Source: Spinacia oleracea (taxonomy: Eukaryota > Streptophyta > Magnoliopsida > Caryophyllales > Amaranthaceae). Taken from it: a stretch of DNA of 64,000 nt. The DNA is taken from NCBI RefSeq assembly GCF_020520425.1, contig NC_079490.1:248001-312000 (forward strand), read 5' to 3'. The notes beneath the pieces are model-generated. The model saw only the letters and a list, made by a program, of their open reading frames with translations, did not search any database and was not told the DNA's origin. Both the position numbers and the translations under genes were made by a program. Positions 51,757 through 61,027 of the stretch are shown here, piece by piece (within the stretch, counting starts at the first letter, position 1; each line of letters starts with the position of its first letter).

Positions 51757-52858
51757 AGTGTGCACTATGTGGGGGATTTTGGCAAATTTTTACATTTTAG
51801 GAAACGGGAAACTTAGAGGTCCGGGCGCTTCCCACATACCCCGGGGGTCATATCTGGTGCTTAGAAGCATCTCCTAGGCCTCCTAAACGGCATTTAAAGG
51901 GACTTTTGATAAAACGCGCGTTGCGGATTAAATGACATTCTAGGGCCTTAAGGGACCAATAAGTTGGTTTTTTTTCATACCAAACCTTGTTATATGACCA
52001 TATTAAACATTCCCCAAAATTTGAGGAGATCCAAAAAAAAATCCACCAAATGGGTCAAATTTGGTCAAAAAGTGTGCATTAGGTGGGGGATTTTGGCAAA
52101 TTTTTACATTTTAGGAAACGCGAAACGTTAGAGGTCCAGGCGCTTCCTAGTTCCCACATACCCCATGGGTCCTCGGGGGTCTTATTGGGTGCTTAGAAGC
52201 ATCTCCTAGGCCTCCTAAATGGCATTTAAAGGGACTTTTGAAAAAACGAGCGTTGCAGAATAAATGGCATTTCGGGGCCTTAAGGGACCAATAAGTGGGT
52301 TTTTTTCCGACCAAACTTTTTTATATGACCATATTAAACATTCCCCAAATTTGAGGAGATCCAAAACAAATCTACCAAGTAGGTCAAATTTGGTCAAAAA
52401 GTGCATTAGGTAGGGGATTTTGGCAAATTTTTACATTTTAGGAAACGGGAAACTTAGAGGTCCGGGCCCTTCCCAAATACCCCATGGGTCCCCGTGGGTC
52501 ATATCTGGTACTTAGAAGCATCTACTAGGCCTCCTAAATGGCATTTAAAGGGAATTTTGAAAAAACGGGCGTTGCGGATTAAATGGCATTCCGGGACCTT
52601 AAGGGACCAATAAGTTGGTTTTTTTTTCCGACCAAACCTTGTTATATGACCACATTAAGCATTCCCCAAAATTTGAGGAGATCCAAAAAAAAAATTCACC
52701 AAAGTGTGTCAAATTTGGTCAAAAAGTGTGCATTAGGTGGGAGATTTTGGCAAATTTTTACATTTTATGAAACGGGAAACGTTAGAGGTCCGGGCGCTTC
52801 CCACATACCACATGGGTCCCCGGGGGTCTTATTGGGTGCTTAAAAGCTTCTTCTTGGC
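51757..52858. repeat. satellite subfamily A, right edge of the array
   Basis: From 51757 the monomers return to the A form seen at the left edge. Bases 51757-51926 are identical to 11021-11190 (170 bp), including the odd CCCCGGGGGTCATATCTGG and CTAAACGGCATTT. The monomer at 52128 is of the same type as those at 10748 and 11391, and the one at 52454 resembles 51813, so the A dimer is present here too. The last copy breaks off near 52858 after GCTTAAAAGC. Confidence 0.85.
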
Positions 52859-53819
52859 CGCGGTTTATGGTTAAAGAGGCAAGTGCATTACTGCTTCTGA
52901 TTTGGGTGGTGTGGATTTCTTGTTCTGATGTCTTGATCTTACCAAGATCAATTTTGTTTACCCAGCCTATATAACAGTGTCTGTGTGTGGGACTGTTCAT
53001 GCATGTGTGAACTCTTGTTGGTGTTTTTATTATGAAAAGGAATTCAACATGTAGAGGAGACTTGTAATTTGGACATCAAATTGATGGAATAGAAGTTTTT
53101 CGTTTCGTATTGACATTTTTTTTGAGGGTGGCTAATTGCTGCTTATCCTCTGCAGGGCAAAGTAGGAAATTGTACAGCCTGAAATTCGGCATACAAAGTT
53201 TTCCCATGAAGAGTTCGCTGTGAAGGTTTTGTAGGAATGTATAATTGTGACAGTATTCAACATGATATAGGATGAACTTAGATACTCCAATAAACATACT
53301 TTCATGCTATTCTACAATTTTGATTTTTCTCTTGGAAGGTTGTCTGTTTTCCTTTTGCTTGGAAGGATCTAGCTGCAATCAGCATTTGTAGTGGCTTCTT
53401 GTTTCCAAATGATTTGTTAGTTACCTGTATAAACCTATCTTTCATCTCGAGTTGCATCGTATTTTCAGCAGAATTTACAGGTTCCTTGTTTACGGATATT
53501 TGCATTTTGGTATTACACTTTAGCAGAAGCAGTGTACAGTTACATGGAGAAGTGTTTTGTCGACCAACATACATATGTGAATTGTAGATTAGTGAACACA
53601 AAGGTAAAAGGGACCAGAAAGTCTGGTAAACTTGAAGGTGTCAGAATCATTGTTACAGGAAGCATGGTGCATGATGAGCCTATGATTAAAATTTAAGCAA
53701 AACACTAAACTCTAAAGTGTTTATAGAGAGATACTTCAGGAATCCAATTATTTATGATACTATTAAGTTTCCTTTGGCAATTTGCATCTGTGAAGCTCCT
53801 TGTTCACACCAAACTTGTT
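52859..53819. other. spacer between the array and the DTC gene
   Basis: Single-copy-looking, T-rich DNA. The part next to 53819 is probably DTC 3' UTR. Open frames here (for example 53302-53601 on the minus strand) have no recognisable motif. The composition of about 52860-53700 on the plus strand resembles a plant 3' UTR, but I find no coding exon for it. Confidence 0.45.
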
Positions 53820-55577
53820 TTATAATCCCACAGAACCCTCAAACTTCTGGATTTGATGGAGGAAAATCAATGTCAACTGCATAAAAGTGAACAGAGAAAC
53901 TGTCAATTTATTCACAGCAAAAAAGAACATCACTTTATCAGAAGCATTTGATTAGCTATAAGCAAACATCATCTCCATTAATTCTAACTAACCAACTAAC
54001 ATCTGCAATGGAGTTTGAAAGCATAGTAATGTGATGGAAGAGGTGAGTTACTGACCATAGCGTGGGGTGCAATTCTAACACAATAGACGGGAAATCCAGT
54101 ATAGAATTTGAATGGCCCTCCGGATTTCAAGGTCTTCATTGCACAATCTAATGAACTTGTATAGGGGTACTTTCCCTCTGCATCTGGCTGCATTTTTTGT
54201 ATTTGTGTTTTAACATAATCAAATGGCAAACTGCAGGCTGAAGCAAAGAAACCAGACACTGCACTGGCTCCTGAATCCAATACCAGTACAAGTTAGAAAT
54301 CACTGCATGCATTAAACCAGACACTGCACTGGGAATTGAGTAATGATTTACCTAACACTGTGGGAGTTTCTTGGAAACCGAGAGAATCCCGGAAAAATTC
54401 GACACTTTGATCATAGGAGGCAAGCATACCCATGTTAAGTGCCATGGCTCTGACAATAGTAGGAGCAGCTCCTTTCCAGAGTGACAAAACACCTTCATCA
54501 GCAGCAATACGAATGAGTGCATGAAACGCGTTTTTGTAGTGACGTCTTTGTGCGAGTGGTAAGGTTGCATCGGCTTGCATACGAATAAGAGCTAAGTCTG
54601 CTGGACTACCAATACATGCTCCAATTGCTCCAGCACTCAAACCACACAAAGCCTTTTGATATAGAGGTACAGGCTTCCCCTCATTAGCAGCAACTGCTTT
54701 ATTTGTCAGAATCCTATTTTTAAACACAAACAACTCTAAATGAAGCTAACTAGCTTATACTTAATTGGTTTCCAGAGCAGAGGGACCACTTCAGAAAATC
54801 AGGAAACAGAACACTGCTCTGCTGGAAAACAGAACTGACTTCAGAAAATCAGGAAACAGAACACTGCTCTGCTGGAAAACAGAACTGACCTGAAAGTTCC
54901 AAGACGGGCGGTTGTATAAGTGGCTTGCCTCAGCAAACCTGCGGACAGACCCTAAACAGCATGCATGACAGCAGCTTAATTAAGGTATAAACACTAAACA
55001 GCAACTTAATTAAGCTATAAACAGTTAAACACTAAACAGCATGCATGACAGCAACATAATTAAGCTATAAACACTAAACAGCATGCATGACAGCAACTTA
55101 ATTAAGCTATAAACACTAAACAGCATGCATGACAGCAAACTTAATTAAGCTATAAACACTAAACAGCATGATAATGTCCCTAAGATCGAGTACTAGATAT
55201 AATTACACGTACACGTATGCGATTCATGCTTGACATTTCAAGAAACATTATTAATTTAAGGGAAGAAATAAAAGAACCTTGTAGAAAGCAGAAAGGCCCT
55301 CATCACGAAGCATGTTCTTAGTGATATGGACTGCAGAACCTTGTCCCAATTGTATTCTCACCTGTTTAGTTTTTTGCATAAATCAATCAATTAGGAAAAC
55401 ATATATTCAGTCACTCGGGAAATTAATTGAATGAGTAAACAAAATGAAGGTAGAGTACCTTACCTTAACCATATCAATGGGTTGAACGACACAAGTAGCA
55501 AGCATACCAGAGGCACCTCCATTTACAAAAGGCTTGATTGTCTTCCATACTGACACTGCTTTTTTCTCCTCCTCCAT
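53820..55577 (-). CDS. DTC: mitochondrial dicarboxylate/tricarboxylate carrier
   Basis: This inner-membrane carrier of the mitochondrial carrier family (SLC25-like) exchanges dicarboxylates such as malate and 2-oxoglutarate for tricarboxylates such as citrate, supporting nitrogen assimilation and redox export. Exons on the minus strand are 55577-55464, 55361-55278, 54951-54890, 54713-54352, 54270-54056 and 53876-53820. Phases join cleanly and give 297 residues, the normal length. Three carrier repeats are visible, each with a P-x-[DE] signature: PIDMVK (33-38), PADLALIR (124-131) and PFDYVK (223-228). The start MEEEKKAVSVWKTIKPFVNG and the end QIQKFEGSVGL agree with plant DTCs. Introns 2 and 3 contain tandem duplications that reach the splice sites of exon 3, and a 19-bp piece of exon 5 recurs in intron 4. 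No coding defect is seen. Confidence 0.95.
54314..54332. repeat. 19-bp copy of DTC exon 5 sequence within intron 4
   Basis: AAACCAGACACTGCACTGG at 54314-54332 repeats exon 5 bases 54249-54267 exactly, 65 bp away. It lies inside the 81-bp intron 4, between the exon 4 donor and the exon 5 acceptor. Confidence 0.8.
54791..54890. repeat. two 50-bp tandem copies ending at the exon 3 donor of DTC
   Basis: The copies 54791-54840 and 54841-54890 differ only at the last base. The junction end of the second copy is the exon 3 splice donor (minus strand CAG then GTCAGT), so the first copy carries a second GTCAGTTCTG 50 bp downstream in the transcript. Confidence 0.9.
54952..55170. repeat. 42-bp tandem repeat in DTC intron 2, abutting the exon 3 acceptor
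   Basis: The unit contains CTAAACAGCATGCATGACAG followed by AACTTAATTAAGCTATAAAC. Copies begin near 54951, 54993, 55031, 55073, 55115 and 55158 (spacings 42, 38, 42, 42, 43), the second lacking ATGCATGAC and the last truncated. In the transcript sense each unit includes GCTGTTTAG, the same sequence as the true exon 3 acceptor, and a GCATGCATG-type palindrome. Confidence 0.9.
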
Positions 55578-57190
55578 ACTTCTCCTGTTTTTAAAAATGA
55601 ACTTTAATTAAAATTTAAATGGGGTTTTTTCAGATTTTCAGAAACAGGTAGAGAAGAGATATACTGTAGTAGATGCCAAAAGAAAGAGATAAAACAAGGT
55701 GAGGCCCAAGTTTTAAGAAACTACACCCAACAATATTATCACACTTGACTACTCAACACCTCAACCTTAATTTTAACATTTTATTTCAATAAATTAAAGG
55801 AACAATACCCTCCCTTTTCTCATGCTCCCACACTTGGCAATCCATCACATCATCATCTATATATAATTCTATTATCTATGTATATATAATTATATATGTA
55901 TATACATAATACATGTATATGTATGTGGTTATTTGGATTGCTAAGGGTAATGATATATAGAGCAGACGAGATTAAATTTCGGGTCATTTAATCAATTAAG
56001 CAAGTAGTAATCATATACAAGTATGAGTTTACACTTCCTCTATAATATATTAATATGCTTAGTCTTTTATTTTTCTATTGGGTGGATAATAACATGTCTA
56101 TGTCAATGGTAACATAGTTTGATCATTTGTCAATATTAGACTAGAAAGTATGTCATTGGTATATGTATGAACTATGATTGTATTATTTGTATATATGTAA
56201 ACTACTTACATTTATCTCATTCACAAACTCCTTTGAGATATTTGAACAGTTGAGCATAAAAGATAGATTTGCGAATTAGAATTAAAGAATGCACGTTGTA
56301 TAAGAAAATAATTAAAATAGTAGTAGTAATAACTAACAACTAAAAATATCAACAACTAAAAAGGTGCAGTGTTATGTCATTTATCTAATTATGCTCGATC
56401 ATAACAACACTCATAATTCCGTCCTACTTCAGCGGTAGTTATTGGCAGAAGTAGTATTTTGTTTTCACTATGTAAAAACAATCTGATTTTATAAGTTAAT
56501 ATAATCTCCGTAGTTTGTGTTAAAAAAATAACAACACTCATAATCAAGTGCAACTTTTTTTAATTTAAAAAAATAAAAAGTCCAAGTTGATATACTTTGC
56601 AACGGTCAGTCGGTGAGTGCCAAGAATGCCAAGTGATGTAAGCTGTAAAACACCAAATCCACATGCCTAAGATGTACTCCATATCATATTATTAGCCACT
56701 AATAATCAGTAATCAGCATGTAATATATACTAATCATAATCCTTAATTACCTAATCAAGTAACTACGCACGTGCATGGGAGTATAACCCACCCTTTTACT
56801 CTTTAAGTGGATATCATGTTATCATTTTATTTTATTTTATTTTATTATATTGTTGAGAGAATATGGAGTAGCATCTTCTAGTGTTGTATCCACTCTGGTT
56901 GGATCATTTTTATGTTTATATGCTAAATATATCTCCTATCTTTAATTTGTCAAATAATATGCTATTTTAAATAAACTTTAAATCAGATCTAGACTACTAT
57001 AACTCATACGTAGTACTTATGAAATGTTTCTCCGATTTCTATTTAGTTGACACATTTTTATAGTTTTGATTATTAACAAGAAAGTGAGGTTTGAATTTCT
57101 ATTTATTTATTTATTTATCAGAATAAGAAAGTGAGGTTTGTATATTTATTTAGTTATTTATTTATTGGGGTTTGTATATTTCCCTCTTTA
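55578..57190. other. DTC upstream region and AT-rich intergenic DNA
   Basis: The first few hundred bases contain the DTC 5' UTR and promoter. A TATATA-rich stretch lies at about 55856-55925. A (TTTTA)n run is near 56826-56846 and ATTT-repeats lie near 57100-57170, where AAGAAAGTGAGGTTTG occurs twice about 46 bp apart. No coding sequence is recognisable. Confidence 0.5.
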
Positions 57191-57194
57191 GATT

Positions 57195-57838
57195 CTTGAG
57201 TGGGGCGGGTTTCACGGGAGACCCCCCGCATCCGCCCTAAGTAGGCGGCGATGGAGGTAGGTTTGGCGGTGATGGGTATAAAAATCGTACCCGTCATGGG
57301 TGATGGGGCGGGTGTTGATTTTGTGTTGAACCCGCCCCATCCCTGCCCGCCCCACCCCATCCCATCCCCACCCGCCCCGCTTCATACCCGCCATGAGTGA
57401 TGGGGTAAGTTTGAATTTATTTGCATCTTTAGGTGATAATATGAATTTAGGTGAGATTTTAAAGTTTTTTGTTTGGATTTTTTTGTTATGACGGGTATTA
57501 TTTTCGATTATATATGTTACTTTAATCATAAGGTATTATTTTCAATAGTTAACTTTCATTACTCGTATATATGGCAAATGTTTGCTAAATAAGAAAAATT
57601 AGGCGGATATTAACGCGGGTATGAAGCGGGGATAAGATGGGAATGGATACCCAGTTGGGTGGTGGGGCGGGGATGAATTTTAGCTTACACTCGTTGGGGC
57701 GGGGATAGGGATGAATTTTGTACCCGTCATGAATGATGGGGCGGGGGTGAAGATAAAAAATTTAAATGGAGATGAGGATGGAGGGACCTACATCCGCATC
57801 CGCCCCGCCCCACTCCGCTCCATTGACATCCCTACTCT
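57195..57838 (-). mobile_element. GC-rich hAT-like non-autonomous element, left end incomplete
   Basis: The region is built of repeated GGGGCGGG / CCCGCCCC and GGTACCCGTCAT-like words, in sharp contrast to the AT-rich flanks. Read from the right end on the minus strand it begins TAGGGATGTCAATGGAGCGG, typical of the TAGGGRTGTCAA ends of a common plant hAT-like MITE type. The left end has GGGGCGGG words but no matching GATGTCAA terminus, so it is truncated or diverged. Minus-strand open frames here (57154-57360, 57212-57529) are compositional and not genes. Confidence 0.6.
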
Positions 57839-58457
57839 TGACTCTTGAGTCTTGGGTAATCACTGGCTCACTGAAGTAAAGATCAAATTAAAGTTCCTTT
57901 TTGTTGAAAGCTACAATGGGTTGGGCTTATTCTAATAGATTAATTTCTTAGCTGCTGCTGTGGGCCCATTTATCGCTGGCGCCAAATGGCGGGCGGGTCC
58001 CCCTTTTTTATGTTTGGTTGTCTCTTCACAACAAAGCTAAGTTTTAATAAATGTCCTACAACGGGATTTTTAGTTTGCACAATTGAAAAACAGATATGGA
58101 GGTAATTAATGTAATGCTTTTATTCTGAATTATTTAAGATTCTTTTTCTTACGATTTATACAACTTATTTTGACGGAAATAATTGCAAATAAGGTGAACA
58201 AAACAATCTCTTACATTTCCATTATATTTTAGTTCTTTGAAAAAGCCAAAACGTAACACGAAAGAATACATCTATTTAAATACTATTCACGGTGTGAGAG
58301 TATAATCAGAATACCGTAATAATATAATTTGTAAATGATGATTAATAATGTTAATGAAAGTGAATTTGTAAAGAAACTCAAAGTTCATTCTCATGGCAAT
58401 GTTAGTTCACCAAAATTATCTCTTTATTCTTTATAATTTTCATTGCCATCCATTACC
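57839..58457. other. AT-rich intergenic DNA
   Basis: No gene or RNA is recognisable. It contains GTGGGCCCATTTATCGCTGG and a GGCGCCAAATGGCGGGCGGG stretch near 57980, then low-complexity AT-rich sequence. Confidence 0.4.
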
Positions 58458-58657
58458 AATTTGTGATAATGTTTTTTTTTTTTTTTGTTAGCATCCGGTT
58501 TACCCTTAGGGCTAATCCGGATTCGGGGCGAGTTCTGGGTGGTTAGGTTCCAGTCCCCTCCCGATTGTTGTTGCGGGGGATCGAACACGGGTTCTCCCTA
58601 CCAAGTTCCGTCCCAATCACCACTGAACAAACAAGCAATTGGTAATTTGTGATAATG
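58458..58657 (-). mobile_element. SINE retrotransposon with target-site duplication
   Basis: The flanks 58458-58471 and 58644-58657 are the same 14 bp, AATTTGTGATAATG. Between them, on the minus strand, is a body of about 157 bp that starts near 58643, holds a tRNA-like B box (GTGTTCGATCCCC) and an A-box-like GTGGTGATTGGG, and ends in a 15-A tail (T run at 58472-58486). Pol III boxes, a short body, a 3' A-tail and a perfect duplication together make this a tRNA-derived SINE insertion. The clean duplication suggests a fairly recent insertion. It lies about 440 bp upstream of the alpha-tubulin start codon. Confidence 0.88.
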
Positions 58658-59097
58658 TTGAGTGGATATGCATTTAGTGAAGATAAACACAAATGCAGGA
58701 AGGAGATTGTATCACCCTAAATATTAATTATTGATAATTTCCATACAAAATTACACTTAATCTCATTGTCGTTATTTATTTATTACTGGCTACCAAATAT
58801 AAAGTTAAAATAAACAAAAAAAAAAAAAAAAGGAATACTCAAAATAGGAGAAATATAAAAATAAAAAATGTAACCTTCCGTCGGTTGGGGGCTGGGACAA
58901 TATTTAATGGAAAAAGAAAGGACTCGTAAGGACTAAGGAGTAAGTGAGTGTGAGTTGTTTTATCATTTCGCACTAAAATATCTGGAGAACGAAGCTCACT
59001 AAGGGATCTTGACTGTTCTTCATTGTTCTTCTGAATTCAGATATAATTTAGGTTTTTTTTTTGTGTTAATTTAATTTGTAAGAAAAGTTAAAGAGAG
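58658..59097 (+). promoter_or_regulatory. alpha-tubulin upstream region and 5' UTR
   Basis: A poly(A) run is at about 58816-58831. A TATAAAA-like word occurs at 58854-58860, about 240 bp before the ATG. Transcription start and UTR length cannot be fixed; the TATA assignment is tentative. Confidence 0.35.
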
Positions 59098-59373
59098 ATG
59101 AGAGAGATTATAAGCATACACATTGGTCAAGCTGGAATTCAAGTCGGAAATTCCTGCTGGGAGCTCTATTGTCTTGAACATGGCATTCAACCTGATGGTT
59201 TGATGCCCAGGTACTTCTTTTTCCTTTTATCATTCTCTAATTTCGCTTTCTTTTGCTTCTAGTTCAATTAAAGATGAATGCTTGATTACTGCCATAGATT
59301 CACTTCCCCCAATTTTACAGATTGTTTCCCTAAATTTTGAATTTTGAATTGTTGTTGGAAATCAGTTAGATCC

Positions 59374-59425
<52 letters not shown>

Positions 59426-61027
59426 GGTTGGGTATTCATTGTGGATTACTTTGAAAAATTGCAGTGACAGTACAATTGGTGTTGGGCATGATGCTTTCAA
59501 CACATTCTTTAGCGAGACTAGTGCTGGAAAGCATGTCCCTCGCGCCATCTTTGTCGATCTTGAGCCCACTGTGATTGACGAGGTTAGAACTGGTACTTAT
59601 CGCCAGCTTTTTCATCCTGAACAGCTTATTTCTGGGAAGGAAGATGCTGCTAATAACTTTGCCAGGGGACATTACACTGGTAACTACTGCTAACCCTTCT
59701 TAGTTCTTTCTTTCTTTCTTCATTATACTGTACTAAATCCTTGTCATTTATAAATTCTACATTGCAGTTGGCAAAGAAATTGTGGACCTTTGTCTTGACC
59801 GAATCCGGAAACTAGCTGACAACTGCACTGGTTTACAAGGATTCTTGGTCTTTAATGCTGTGGGTGGTGGTACTGGTTCTGGTTTGGGTTCTTTGTTGTT
59901 GGAACGATTATCAGTCGATTATGGAAAGAAGTCTAAGCTCGGCTTCACCATATACCCTTCACCTCAGGTACTTGTAGCCGCCTACTGCAGATTCGTATTT
60001 GTTAACTCTCTTGTTTCTTAGAAATTGTTCAATCTGAAATCCTGTTTCTAGTGTTTAACATTAGGTTAATCTGCTACTTTTATCTAATTTGTCTTTGATT
60101 GCAGGTATCCACAGCAGTTGTTGAACCTTATAACAGTGTCCTCTCCACCCATGCCTTGCTTGAACACACTGACGTTTCAGTGCTTTTGGATAATGAAGCT
60201 ATTTATGACATCTGTCGTAAATCATTGGATATTGAGAGGCCATCCTATACCAACTTGAACCGTCTAATATCTCAGATCATATCATCATTGACAACTTCTT
60301 TGAGGTTTGACGGAGCCATCAATGTGGACATCACTGAATTTCAGACCAATTTGGTGCCATACCCACGGATTCACTTCATGCTTTCATCTTATGCCCCTGT
60401 TATCTCAGCTGAGAAAGCATATCATGAACAGCTTTCTATCCCTGAGATTACCAATGCAGTTTTTGAACCCTCAAGCATGATGGCAAAGTGTGACCCAAGG
60501 CATGGCAAATACATGGCTTGTTGCCTTATGTACAGGGGAGATGTTGTGCCAAAGGATGTTAATGCCGCTGTTGCTACCATCAAAACCAAAAGGACGGTTC
60601 AGTTTGTTGACTGGTAAAGGCTTAACTTTGTTTACTTTACTTTGTTCAAGAATGGACAGTTTTGGAGGGTTACAAATTTACAATACATTCCTTTTTGTTC
60701 CCCTTTGTTTGTAGGTGTCCAACTGGGTTCAAATGTGGTATCAACTATCAGCCACCAACAGTTGTACCAGGAGGTGATCTTGCCAAGGTGCAGAGAGCTG
60801 TGTGTATGATCAGTAACAACACTGCTGTAGCAGAAGTTTTCTCACGGATTGACCACAAATTTGATCTCATGTATGCCAAGAGAGCATTTGTACACTGGTA
60901 TGTTGGTGAAGGCATGGAAGAGGGAGAGTTTTCTGAAGCCCGTGAAGATCTGGCTGCTCTTGAGAAAGATTATGAAGAAGTTGGTGCTGAAGGAGTGGAT
61001 GACGAGGAAGAAGAGGAAGAATACTAA
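59098..61027 (+). CDS. TUA: alpha-tubulin (TUA1-like clade)
   Basis: Alpha-tubulin pairs with beta-tubulin to form microtubules. Exons are 59098-59210, 59465-59679, 59768-59967, 60105-60613 and 60715-61027; phases join exactly and give 449 residues, the standard length. Visible hallmarks are the GTP-binding signature [10 protein letters not shown], the catalytic Glu region of alpha-tubulin ([12 protein letters not shown]), the acidic tail ending EEEEEEY, and the terminal Tyr used in detyrosination. The N-terminus is [13 protein letters not shown] rather than the MREC of most alpha-tubulins, and residue 40 is Ser (MPSDSTIG), so the acetylation site Lys40 is missing. Both states recall the Arabidopsis TUA1 type, which is mainly expressed in pollen; that expression is an inference. 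The gene is convergent with the ERF gene downstream. Confidence 0.96.
59377..59423. repeat. (ATT)n microsatellite in alpha-tubulin intron 1
   Basis: About fifteen uninterrupted ATT units lie about 40 bp upstream of the exon 2 acceptor. Likely polymorphic in length. Confidence 0.95.

Larger units (their letters stand above)
10079..52858. repeat. satellite DNA array, about 323-bp monomer, about 133 copies head to tail
   Basis: The diagnostic step ACGTTAGAGG (and close variants) was counted by eye 133 times from 10094 to 52782. Mean spacing is 323.4 bp; most intervals are 320-327 bp and the extremes are 311 and 332. No inverted copy and no inserted transposon was seen. A typical core monomer runs in order through: TTAGAGGTTCGGGCGCTTCC, a GGGTCATATTGGGTGCTTAG block, CTCCTAAATGGCATTTAAAG, the palindrome AACGCGCGTT, GGAATTCCGGGGCCTTAAGG, a T-tract, CCAAACCTTATTATATGACC, AGATCT followed by a 7-11 base A-tract, and a GGTCAAATTTGGTCGAAAAG block. 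Open frames inside are at most about 90 codons, broken and unlike any protein family I know, so the array is non-coding. Length, A/T-tracts and CpG-rich content suit a plant satellite; the family is not one I can name. Confidence 0.97.

Noticed and set aside
10938-52843. Other 60-90 codon open frames in the array (for example 10938-11141, 11374-11649, 52583-52843)
   Set aside because: They are chance frames in a 323-bp repeat, are not kept open between copies, and lack coding character.
10079-52858. CRISPR array
   Set aside because: The repeat is about 323 bp with no short repeat-spacer alternation, and the genome is eukaryotic.
10079-52858. Ribosomal DNA, intergenic spacer or telomere-type repeat
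   Set aside because: There are no rRNA-like segments and no TTTAGGG arrays; short resemblances such as TTTAAAGGGA are part of the monomer.
10079-52858. CENP-B-like box (TTCG followed by an A-run and CG-rich end) in the monomer
   Set aside because: The CGGG core is not at the required spacing, and CENP-B boxes are not an established feature of plant centromeric satellites.
10079-52858. Assembly artefact made of collapsed or repeated reads
   Set aside because: Neighbouring monomers carry many distinct variants and several different higher-order periods, which an artefactual exact repeat would not show. Read-level checks are still needed for the near-identical 3.87-kb pair.
53302-53601. 99-codon minus-strand frame downstream of DTC
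   Set aside because: No recognisable domain, no splice context, and it lies where the DTC 3' UTR or flank is expected.
57212-57529. 105-codon minus-strand frame rich in Gly/Trp
   Set aside because: It falls in the GC-rich hAT-like element and its composition simply reflects GGGGCGGG words.
58500-58640. A tRNA gene suggested by GTTCGATCC
   Set aside because: The B box belongs to a SINE body with A-tail and target duplication; no cloverleaf could be drawn.
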